In this document: one piece after another, positions 7,843 to 14,573 of the stretch | Layout: each line of letters begins with the position of its first letter | Position numbering within the stretch: position 1 is the stretch's first letter | NCBI GenBank assembly: GCA_003131705.1 | Contig: PKUY01000387.1 | Coordinates: 9,362-27,362 of the forward strand | Source of the DNA: Acidobacteriota bacterium | Lineage (GTDB): Bacteria; Acidobacteriota; Terriglobia; Acidiferrales; UBA7541 | Length of the DNA: 18,001 nt | Direction: 5' to 3' | Made by a program: the position numbers and the translations under genes | Notes under the pieces: generated by a model | The model's input: only the letters and a program-made list of their open reading frames with translations | What the model was told of the DNA's origin: nothing | The model's database searches: none

Positions 7843-7893
7843 GCCCGGCACAAATGCTTGGCACGGTCGAACGCTATTCGAGCCCGCCAGCCG

Positions 7894-8808
7894 TCATTTC
7901 TTGGTGGTGGTTTGCACCGCATGGCCGCCGAATTCATTGCGCATCATCGCGAGCAGCTTGTTGGCAAAAGGCTCCGTATCCTGCGAGCGGAATCGCGCAT
8001 CTAGCGCGCCGGAAATCACCGGCAGCGGAACTCCTAGCTCGACTCCCTCGATCACGGTCCAGCGCCCTTCGCCCGAATCCGTGACGTACGCTCCGATTCC
8101 CTCGAGTCCCGGATTCTTCGACAGCGCGTCCACCGTCAAATCCAGCAGCCAGGAACGGATCACGCTGCCGACTTGCCATATCTTTGAAATCTGCAGCAGG
8201 TCGAGTCCAAACTCTTTCTTGTGGCGAAGAAGATCGAGTCCTTCGGAATACGCCTGCATCATCCCGTACTCGATACCGTTGTGAACCATCTTCACGAAAT
8301 GTCCCGAGCCGGCCGGCCCCACGCGTCCCCACCCCTTGTCAGGTGCGGGCGCGAGCGTTTGAAAAATCGGCGCGAGCCTCTTCACCGCTTCCGCGTCGCC
8401 GCCAATCATCATGCTGTAGCCTTCCTTCAATCCCCACACGCCGCCGCTCGTGCCTGAATCCACGAAGTTCAGCTTCTTCTCCGCGAGCGCTGCGGCGCGC
8501 CGCATCGTGTCCTTATAATTGGAGTTTCCGCCGTCGATAATCGTGTCGCCCGGCGCAAGGTGCGGCACGAGCTGCGCGATCGTGTCATCCACCGGCGCGC
8601 CTGCCGGAACCATCAGCCAGATGGCTCGCGGCGCCTTGAGCTGCGCGATCAGCTTTTCGAGCGAGTCGGCGCCGGTCGCGCCCTTCTCGACTACGCGCGC
8701 TACCGCACCCGCATCACGATCGAGTCCGACAACCTTGTGCCCGCCGCGCACCAGACGCTCCGTCATGAACGCGCCCATCTTCCCCAGTCCTATCATTCCC
8801 AGTTCCAT
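7894..8808 (-). CDS. gnd: 6-phosphogluconate dehydrogenase, decarboxylating (short, NAD-type)
   Basis: Oxidatively decarboxylates 6-phosphogluconate to ribulose 5-phosphate. At 304 residues it belongs to the short class, as opposed to the roughly 470-residue enterobacterial enzyme. The Rossmann motif is GLGKMG (residues 7-12). An Asp at position 30, at the end of the second strand (VVGLDRD), predicts NAD+ over NADP+. Substrate and catalytic residues are present: DGGNSNYKD (92-100), SGG (121-123), and K173, N177 and E180 in HFVKMVHNGIEYG. The start at 8808 is well fixed by a perfect AGGAGG at 8815-8820 with six-base spacing. Pgl follows on the same strand, placing two consecutive pathway steps together. 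Palindromic repeats lie both upstream and downstream of the gene. Confidence 0.95.
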   Translation of the reverse strand: MELGMIGLGKMGAFMTERLVRGGHKVVGLDRDAGAVARVVEKGATGADSLEKLIAQLKAPRAIWLMVPAGAPVDDTIAQLVPHLAPGDTIIDGGNSNYKDTMRRAAALAEKKLNFVDSGTSGGVWGLKEGYSMMIGGDAEAVKRLAPIFQTLAPAPDKGWGRVGPAGSGHFVKMVHNGIEYGMMQAYSEGLDLLRHKKEFGLDLLQISKIWQVGSVIRSWLLDLTVDALSKNPGLEGIGAYVTDSGEGRWTVIEGVELGVPLPVISGALDARFRSQDTEPFANKLLAMMRNEFGGHAVQTTTKK

Positions 8809-8864
8809 CGATTTCCTCCTCTGCGATTTCTTGCGCCTTCAGATCTTGATGTCTCCGAAGCTTT

Positions 8865-8990
8865 ATGGGTCGAAGCCCATGTTTCGAAATCTTTGTGGGT
8901 CGGAGCTTCAGCTCCGACATAAAACCGTCTGCGCGAAGCGCATCCCTTGCTGCCGCAGGCCATCGCGTAGGCCAAATGGCCGCAGCGACT
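8865..8990. repeat. Cluster of extragenic palindromes upstream of gnd
   Basis: At least four hairpin-forming elements lie within 126 bases: ATGGG/CCCAT (8865-8880), a 9-bp perfect inverted repeat GTCGGAGCT/AGCTCCGAC with a 2-base centre (8899-8918), TGCGC/GCGCA with a GAA loop (8930-8942), and GGCCA/TGGCC with an AA centre (8970-8981). They fill the space between the HAD gene stop (8996) and the gnd ribosome binding site. None is followed by a T-tract in either direction, so a simple terminator is not supported. They look like a REP-type or small non-autonomous repeat unit. Confidence 0.6.
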
Positions 8991-8995
8991 TGCTT

Positions 8996-9616
8996 CTAGT
9001 TCTCGTCGGCCGTCACACCCAGCGCCGATAGCTCCGACCGAAGCTGCGGAACATTCATATATTGAATCGTTTGCATGCCGAACTCGCGCGCGCACTCCAA
9101 ATTCAAACCGCGGTCGTCGATCAGGACGCATTCCGCCGGGTCGCACTGCGTGATCTTCAGCGCCAGTGTATAAATCTCGCGGTCCGGCTTGCGCACGCCC
9201 AGATAGCAGGAGCTGAAAAACGCCCAAAAATAATCGCGCAGCCGGAATTTGCGAATGCGATAGTCATTGATTTCGAGCGATTCGTTGTTCAGCGCCGCGT
9301 TCATGTAACGCTTGGTCCGCGCAATTTCGCCGAGAAACGCGAGTGGCTCAGCAAATGCCTGCGACTCCCCGAACATGAACTGCTTGAAATCCTCAGGTGT
9401 GAACAGCCTTGGGCGGTAAAAAACCGTTCGCCGCAGATATTCGTCCAGACTCGCCTCGCCGCATTCGAACGCGTTCAGCATCAATTCGTGGCGGTCTTCG
9501 AAATCAGCCCAGTCGAGATGAAACTTGTCCACCGCCTTCTGACGCGATCCGCGATCCCACCCATTCGTCAGTATGACGCCGCCGTTGTCCCAGAACAGTG
9601 TGCTGACTTTCGCCAT
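8996..9616 (-). CDS. HAD-superfamily hydrolase-like protein
   Basis: A 206-residue HAD-like protein with the order expected for this fold. Motif I is LFWDNGGVI with the presumed nucleophile D10; a helical cap follows (about 20-95); the motif II region is AALNN (107-111); the motif III lysine is K143 in LGVRKPDREIY; motif IV is the acidic pair D167-D168 in CVLIDDRGLN. The second Asp of the usual DxD is replaced by Gly (DNG), as in HAD proteins with a D-x-G-G/N motif, so classical phosphatase acid/base chemistry is not guaranteed. I chose the ATG at 9616 (MAKVSTLFW) because GGAGAG stands a few bases upstream and the motif begins there; an ATG at 9682 would add 22 unlike residues. Substrate unknown. 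It precedes gnd and pgl on the same strand. Confidence 0.82.
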   Translation of the reverse strand: MAKVSTLFWDNGGVILTNGWDRGSRQKAVDKFHLDWADFEDRHELMLNAFECGEASLDEYLRRTVFYRPRLFTPEDFKQFMFGESQAFAEPLAFLGEIARTKRYMNAALNNESLEINDYRIRKFRLRDYFWAFFSSCYLGVRKPDREIYTLALKITQCDPAECVLIDDRGLNLECAREFGMQTIQYMNVPQLRSELSALGVTADEN

Positions 9617-9837
9617 GCCCTCTCCACACCCACTCTCAACAATTAGCCGGTGACGCGGAAACGTCTCCGGCGGCACCCTCACGAAGAACGAAGGGGTTTC
9701 TATTATCCCCGATAGCGCTTCCGCCGCAGAAGCACAATTCTCGACCCCAATCGGCCTTCAGCCTCGACATTTGACAATCCGCTACGTCATACATTGCCTT
9801 TCGAGTAAGTAACGTCTAGTAATAAAGGAGCACAGGT

Positions 9838-9999
9838 ATGACGTGTCCTGACGGGCAAGATTTCTTTCTGGACTGCACCAGCGGCAGCGCCGTCGGGAAA
9901 TACTACCAAGCTGCCACACGCCAGCAAGAGCAAAGGGATGCCACCGGACGGGACACTTCCCTAAAACCGCCCCGCACTAAGCCGTCCTCGCGTACTTGA
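9838..9999 (+). CDS. Small hypothetical protein, 53 aa
   Basis: ATG at 9838 is preceded by AAAGGAG (9824-9830) with seven-base spacing, one of the better ribosome binding sites in the window. The frame stays open for 53 codons to a TGA at 9997-9999. The product starts MTCPDGQDFFLDCTSG, has two cysteines (C3 and C13), a Tyr/Gln-rich middle (GKYYQAATRQQEQRD) and a basic Pro/Ser/Thr tail. There is no signal peptide or membrane segment, and I recognise no family. A TTGACA (9771-9776) lies upstream, but no -10 box stands at the right distance. It is divergent from the HAD gene and convergent with the broken methyltransferase gene. It could be a real small protein, a relic, or chance. Confidence 0.45.
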   Translation: MTCPDGQDFFLDCTSGSAVGKYYQAATRQQEQRDATGRDTSLKPPRTKPSSRT

Positions 10000-10022
10000 T
10001 TCCTGAGGTTCGCGAGATGGTT

Positions 10023-10746
10023 TTACTCCGTCACGCTGCGATAAAGCCGGACGCCCTTCTCTTCGCTCACGGGCTTCAGCCAGCTCTCATTTCTAAATAG
10101 AGCAAATATTTCCGGGTTTCCGGTATGCACGTAGATGATGCGAATGCTGCGCGGGAATTGTTCGTAGGACCCGCGCAAGTTTTGGAGTACCCGCGCCATG
10201 ATCTTTGCGTCAAAGGGATTGAACATATAAACGACAAGCGGAGTTAGCGGAAAGCGATAATCGCAAACATCGAGATGCAGCACCTCGGCGTTACCGATCC
10301 GCGTCTTGGCGATATTCTCGTGGCACCGCTCCACGAGTTCTCGCGCGAATTCGACGCCCGCAACTTTCAGGAATCCATGCTGGGCTGCAATGATCAGCGG
10401 CCGGCCCTTGCCGCATCCAAGATCCACGAATGTAAATCTCGGGAATTCGATTTCGAGCGAGGCGATCGTGCGCTCGCAAGTATCGGCTGCTCGACGCTTC
10501 GTAGCGCATCCCATGCACGTAATTGGGGCTCTGGATCGAGAGATGCACGAGGACTTCAGGGCGTTCGGTATCGGTGCCAAACTTCGCATCAAATGAATCT
10601 TGTCGCAGTTCACTGGGGCGACGGCCTAGGAAAAAACGCAGGATCCGTGCGGAAATCGAAGCCCCGCGCTGCCAGGCGACGCGCGCGAAACAAATTGGGC
10701 TCAAGTCGCCCTTGTCTTTGGACACATCAGTGCGGCGGTGGGGCAT
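10023..10746 (-). pseudogene. Class I SAM-dependent methyltransferase, disrupted by a single-base frameshift
   Basis: Two minus frames together make one protein of about 240 residues. From ATG 10746 the first frame gives 87 residues, ending SFDAKFGTDTE, HLSIQSPNYVHGMRYEASSS. After one surplus base at about 10485 the other frame continues DTCERTIASLEIEFPRF, then FTFVDLGCGKGR (the AdoMet-binding glycine motif I), VAGVEF (acidic end of strand 2) and a VVYMFNPF motif, to the stop at 10025-10023. The NYVHGxRYEPS-type N-terminus joined to a V/F-DLGCGKGR core is a pattern I recall from bacterial class I methyltransferases. Read as printed, neither half is complete. The cause may be a real inactivation or a sequencing error. 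The first frame overlaps the 3' end of the MFS gene by 20 bases, typical of an operon. Substrate unknown. Confidence 0.78.
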
Positions 10747-12331
10747 CGCCCGGGATCACTCCTGGCGGCTTTTTCATTATAAACGCGAGTGGAATCAGGC
10801 ACGCCACCACGACCGCCAGCACCGCTACCACATCCTTGAACGCGAGCGCATTCGCCTGCCGCCCCATCAGCATTGCAATGCGCCCGTATGCTTGGCGAGT
10901 TGCCTGCCCAGCGCTCATTCCCTGGTGGCGCAGTGTCGCGGACATCCCCTCCACCATTTGGCGAAACATCGGATTGCCGTTTTGCATGTGCGCCGCCATG
11001 TAGTTTTGGCGTCTTTGCGTGCTGCGCGTGACCATGGTGCCGACCAGGGCAATTCCGACGCTGCCTCCGATGTTGCGGACGAAATTCATCATGCTCGAAA
11101 CTTGGTTGTTCTTCTCGCGCGGAATGCCCGTGTAACACAACACATTCGACGGAATGAAAATGAACGCCAGTCCCGCCACCTGGTAGGTGCGCAACATCGC
11201 CGCCGTGCCGAAATCCATTCCCAGACTTAAGTGTGTCGCCATGTGATACAGGCCGAGTGACGTCGCGCCGAATCCGAATGCCATCAGAATCCGAGGATCC
11301 ATTTTCCCAGAGAGAAACCCGGACAACGGCATGGTAATCACCATCAGGAACCCCCCGCCCGCCATGCAAATGCCCGCTTGTGCCGCCGAGTAGCCGAGAA
11401 GATTTTGCAAAAACTCCGGAAGCAGCACGGTGGTGCCGTAGAGCACCGCGCCCAGTATGACCATCGAGAGCATCGCCGTCGCAAAATTGCGCTTCTTCAA
11501 AAGCTTGAGTTCCACAATCGGATGAGGGTTCCGCCATTCCCAGCGGGCCCAGGTAATCAAAATTACAACCGCCGCAACGGCGCCCGCCGTGATCCAGTGC
11601 GAACCGAACCAGTCCAACTCTTGTCCCTTGTCCATCACCATCTGCAGGCAACCGACGCCCAGAGCCACCAGTCCAAGGCCGATGTAGTCGATCCCGCCCT
11701 TTTTTGCTTTTATCCGCTCCTCGCGCAGGTATGGCGGATCTTCGACAAAACGATACGTGAGAAAGAGCGAAACAATGCTGATCGGCACATTGATATAGAA
11801 AATCCAGCGCCAGCTGTAGTTGTCCGTGATCCATCCCCCGATCGTTGGTCCGATCGCCGGCGCGAGCACTACCGCCATTGCGTAAATCGAAAACGCCATG
11901 CCCCGCTGCTGAGGCGTGAATGTATCCGCGAGAATTGACTGTTCGCTCGGCTGCAAACCACCGCCGCCCATCCCCTGCAGGATGCGAAAGAACACCAGCA
12001 TTCCCAGCGTCGGTGCCAGACCGCATAAAAAACTGCTCGCCGCAAACAGCACCACGCAGGACATGTAGAAGCGCTTTCGTCCGATTCGTGTCGCAAGCCA
12101 GGCGCTGATCGGCAGGACGATCCCGTTGGACACCAAGTAACTGGTCAACACCCAGGTAGATTCGTTCGTGCTCGCGCCAAAACTTCCCGCAATGTGGGGC
12201 AGGGCGATGTTGGCGATGGAAGTGTCGAGCACTTCCATGAACGTGGCGAGCGTGACGATGAACGCGATGAGCCACGGATTGTAGCGCGGCCTCCAAGCTC
12301 CGTGGTCTATGGTCGTTGCAGCCGAAGCCAT
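10727..12331 (-). CDS. DHA2-family MFS drug efflux transporter (EmrB/QacA-like, 14 TMS)
   Basis: A 534-residue proton-driven drug:H+ antiporter of the 14-TMS DHA2 family. Landmarks in order: TM1 with motif D1 (LDTSIANIALPHIAGSFG), motif A-like loop (WLATRIGRKRFY), motif B region (FRILQGMGGGGL), and motif C with the antiporter signature (APAIGPTIGGWITDNYSWRW, then FYINVPISI). Further TM segments run to LIPLAFIMKKPPGV, and the tail is Pro-rich. GAGGG with four-base spacing precedes the ATG at 12331. A strong promoter (TTTACA, 17-base spacer, TATATT) lies upstream, with an inverted repeat in its spacer. The divergent TetR gene next door is the obvious repressor, so expression is probably substrate-induced. 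The C-terminus overlaps the methyltransferase frame by 20 bases. No EmrA-like adaptor is present. Confidence 0.95.
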   Translation of the reverse strand: MASAATTIDHGAWRPRYNPWLIAFIVTLATFMEVLDTSIANIALPHIAGSFGASTNESTWVLTSYLVSNGIVLPISAWLATRIGRKRFYMSCVVLFAASSFLCGLAPTLGMLVFFRILQGMGGGGLQPSEQSILADTFTPQQRGMAFSIYAMAVVLAPAIGPTIGGWITDNYSWRWIFYINVPISIVSLFLTYRFVEDPPYLREERIKAKKGGIDYIGLGLVALGVGCLQMVMDKGQELDWFGSHWITAGAVAAVVILITWARWEWRNPHPIVELKLLKKRNFATAMLSMVILGAVLYGTTVLLPEFLQNLLGYSAAQAGICMAGGGFLMVITMPLSGFLSGKMDPRILMAFGFGATSLGLYHMATHLSLGMDFGTAAMLRTYQVAGLAFIFIPSNVLCYTGIPREKNNQVSSMMNFVRNIGGSVGIALVGTMVTRSTQRRQNYMAAHMQNGNPMFRQMVEGMSATLRHQGMSAGQATRQAYGRIAMLMGRQANALAFKDVVAVLAVVVACLIPLAFIMKKPPGVIPGDAPPPH

Positions 12332-12364
12332 GCGTCCCTCTTGTATTCGCGGAACATCCGAACT

Positions 12365-12393
12365 AATATACGTGCATGTATGTATACTGTAAA
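12365..12393 (-). promoter_or_regulatory. Promoter of the DHA2 transporter with embedded TetR-type operator
   Basis: On the minus strand, TTTACA (12393-12388, 5 of 6 to the -35 consensus) is followed after exactly 17 bases by TATATT (12370-12365, 5 of 6 to the -10 consensus). Most of the spacer and the -10 box are covered by an imperfect inverted repeat at 12367-12386: arms TATAC/GTATA around a CATG centre, with 8 of 10 base pairs matching. This arrangement fits a TetR-family repressor blocking RNA polymerase. On the plus strand TATACT (12383-12388) could be a -10 for the divergent tetR gene, so one site may control both. Confidence 0.7.
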
Positions 12394-12407
12394 GTGCGAA
12401 AGGCCGG

Positions 12408-13094
12408 TTGCGTGTGAGCTCAGCGCGCGCATTTCACATTGAAACAATTCGAGGAAAGGACCTCCGAGATGGAAAAGTTCCGGCGGTTTCACGGCAGCGC
12501 GCACGCACCGAAGCGACTCGCCGAAAACTCCTCGCTGCCGCCGAAAAGACTTTTGCGCGCGACGGATTCGAAGCCGCGCGTCTGGAAGACATCGCCGCTC
12601 TCGCGGGTTATACGCGCGGCGCCTTTTACGCAAATTTCAAAAGCAAGGAAGACATTTTTTTTGCGCTACTGGAACACTGGCTAAGTGAGCGCATCGCGGA
12701 AGTAAACGCGCTGCTCGCACAACAGGAAACCCCCGCCAAACGCTTGCGTGCTTTGCGCGAGCATTACGCGCAAATCGCAAAGGACCGCCGGCTCGCGCTC
12801 CTGTCCCTCGAGTTCAAGCTTTTCGCCATCCGCCATCCGGAAGCGCACGCGCGGTTGCGCGCTCGCCAGCGGCGCTTTCGTGCCTGCGGCGGCGACGTCG
12901 TGCGCCGCATCGCGAAAACGACGGGACACACGCTTCCGATTTCCTACACGGCCGCCGCAACCGGCCTCGGCGCGCTATCCAATTTGCTTTTGCTTGAACA
13001 TCTCGTCGATCCCACCACGATTACAGCTCAGGATATTCGCCATCTGCTTGGAGTGTTTTTCGACGCCGTCCTCGGGACCAAAAGCTCTCGATGA
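12408..13094 (+). CDS. TetR/AcrR-family transcriptional repressor
   Basis: The N-terminal DNA-binding domain (about residues 38-84) is clear: TRRKLLAAAEKTFARDGFEA, then the helix-turn-helix with DIAALAGYTRGAFYANFKSK and EDIFFALLE, the TetR signature. The C-terminal ligand-binding domain is helical and includes a hydrophobic GLGALSNLLLLEHLV segment. It is divergent from the DHA2 transporter, with an operator-like repeat between them, so it probably represses the pump and possibly itself. The start is uncertain. In frame only TTG 12408 (GAAAGG four bases upstream) and GTG 12414 are available; a better-looking ATG at 12469 with AGGAAAGG upstream lies in another frame. Either a non-ATG start or a small frameshift near the N-terminus is implied. 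Confidence 0.9.
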   Translation: MRVSSARAFHIETIRGKDLRDGKVPAVSRQRARTEATRRKLLAAAEKTFARDGFEAARLEDIAALAGYTRGAFYANFKSKEDIFFALLEHWLSERIAEVNALLAQQETPAKRLRALREHYAQIAKDRRLALLSLEFKLFAIRHPEAHARLRARQRRFRACGGDVVRRIAKTTGHTLPISYTAAATGLGALSNLLLLEHLVDPTTITAQDIRHLLGVFFDAVLGTKSSR

Positions 13095-13210
13095 ACTTTG
13101 TCACGTTCGAATGTTTCTGAGTTTCGCGCTTTCAATCACAGGTCCGATTGCTCGAACTTAAATTCGTCTCCGGCCCTCGTGCGAATCTGGATTCTGTGGC
13201 ACAGTAGCGG

Positions 13211-14488
13211 ATGATGGCCGCCTTCGGGTCCCCTAGGCTCGCTGGAAGTATTGCGTTCACCTACCCCGCTTTTAGCCTGTATCAGTTGGCGCGATTTTTC
13301 ATCGTGCTCGCGACGGAAATGCAATCGGTCGCGGTCGGATGGCAAGTTTACGAAATTACGAAACGGCCACTGGATCTGGGATTGGTCGGCCTCGCGCAAT
13401 TCCTCCCGGGTATTTTATTTTTTCTCGTCTCCGGGCACACTGCGGATCGCTACGACCGCCGCAACGTGCTCACGGCTGGCTACGCCGGGTTTGCAGCGTG
13501 CTCGAGCCTGCTGCTGATCATCACGCTGCGCGGAGCTCGCTCGGTTTATCCGATATATGTGGTGATGGCGCTGGTCGGACTGGTCCGGTCATTCAACGCG
13601 CCCGCGAGCCGCGCGATTCTGCCGCAGTTGGTTCCCGACGAACACTTTCACAGCGCATTCGCGTGGGGCGCCACTATTTTTCAGACGGCGACGATTCTTG
13701 GTCCCGCGGTTGGCGGGCTGACCTACGCGTTTTTCAGAGGACCAGCAGCAGTGTACGCGGCGGCGATGACCACCGCAGCGGCCGCGGCTGTTTCGATGAT
13801 GACGGTGAAACTCCGGCCCAAGCCGCGGCGACGGGAAGAATTTAGCTGGAAGACAATTCTCGCCGGCCTGCATTACATCTGGCGGCAGAAACTTGTTCTC
13901 GGATCGATCTCGCTCGACCTGTTCGCGGTGCTGCTCGGTGGAGCGGTTGCGCTGCTGCCGGTGTACGCTCGCGAAATTTTAAAGACGGGGCCGTGGGGAC
14001 TCGGCCTGCTGCGATGCGCGCCGGGAATCGGCGCGGCGTTGATGGCGTTCGTGCTCGCGTACCGGCCGCTACGGAGCCGAGCGGGCTTGAAGATGCTTTG
14101 GTGCGTGGCCGGCTTCGGCGTGTTCACGATTCTCTTCGGTATTTCGCACAGCATCGTGCTGTCCATGATTGCGCTGGCGCTGGTGGGCGCGGCGGACATG
14201 GTCAGCGTCGTCGTTCGCGGAATTTTGATTCAGCTCGCAACACCGGATGAAATGCGCGGGCGCGTCAACGCGGTCGATATGATTTTTATCGGCGCGTCGA
14301 ACGAGTTCGGACAGTTCGAATCTGGCGTGACGGCGGCGTGGTTCGGAACCGTGGCCGCTGTTGTGATCGGCGGCGCGGGAGCGATTGCCGTCACGGCCGT
14401 TTGGGCCCGGATGTTTCCCGAGCTGAGAAATGCGGATCAGCTCACATCCGTAAGCGGCGAGATCGCCGAGCCGGGGCGCGTGAAATAA
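13211..14488 (+). CDS. MFS exporter, EntS/MFS_3-like (12 TMS)
   Basis: A 425-residue major facilitator with about 12 TM segments. TM1 begins near ARFFIVLATEMQSVAVGWQV. The loop 2-3 motif A appears as SGHTADRYDRRNVL, the form typical of the EntS (enterobactin exporter) and macrolide-efflux-like MFS_3 group. TM4 contains RSFNAPASRAILPQLVPDEH, which is also characteristic of that group. The second-half loop contains QLATPDEMRGRVNAVDMIFI, a strongly conserved element in these proteins. The substrate could be a siderophore or a drug and cannot be decided here. It follows tetR by 116 bases on the same strand. The ribosome binding site is weak at the double ATG 13211/13214. The stop codon is located in the loop of a 13-bp hairpin. 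It is convergent with the aldo/keto reductase gene. Confidence 0.9.
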   Translation: MMAAFGSPRLAGSIAFTYPAFSLYQLARFFIVLATEMQSVAVGWQVYEITKRPLDLGLVGLAQFLPGILFFLVSGHTADRYDRRNVLTAGYAGFAACSSLLLIITLRGARSVYPIYVVMALVGLVRSFNAPASRAILPQLVPDEHFHSAFAWGATIFQTATILGPAVGGLTYAFFRGPAAVYAAAMTTAAAAAVSMMTVKLRPKPRRREEFSWKTILAGLHYIWRQKLVLGSISLDLFAVLLGGAVALLPVYAREILKTGPWGLGLLRCAPGIGAALMAFVLAYRPLRSRAGLKMLWCVAGFGVFTILFGISHSIVLSMIALALVGAADMVSVVVRGILIQLATPDEMRGRVNAVDMIFIGASNEFGQFESGVTAAWFGTVAAVVIGGAGAIAVTAVWARMFPELRNADQLTSVSGEIAEPGRVK

Positions 14489-14501
14489 TCACGCGCCCCG
14501 G
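14471..14501. terminator. Strong hairpin between convergent MFS and aldo/keto reductase genes
   Basis: CCGGGGCGCGTGA (14471-14483) pairs perfectly with TCACGCGCCCCGG (14489-14501) around a five-base AATAA loop. The TAA stop of the MFS gene (14486-14488) lies in the loop. After the stem the plus strand has AAAAA in place of a T-tract, and on the minus strand the T-run precedes the stem. It is therefore not a textbook intrinsic terminator, but its place between two convergent genes suggests a bidirectional termination or mRNA-end-protecting role. Confidence 0.6.
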
Positions 14502-14573
14502 AAAAATCCATCTGTTTTCTACAGTTAACCGAAAATTCTCTCGCGAAAAAATATCGCTTAGGTTTCGGCGAAA

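Noticed and set aside
9771..9795. TTGACA plus TACATT as a promoter for the small ORF
   Set aside because: The spacer would be only 13 bases, too short for a sigma-70 promoter; only the -35-like hexamer can be stated.
10701..12296. A 531-codon minus-strand frame overlapping the DHA2 transporter
   Set aside because: The product is rich in His, Arg and Gly with no motifs, while the other frame has clear MFS motifs, 14 TM segments, promoter and ribosome binding site. It is a GC-driven shadow frame.
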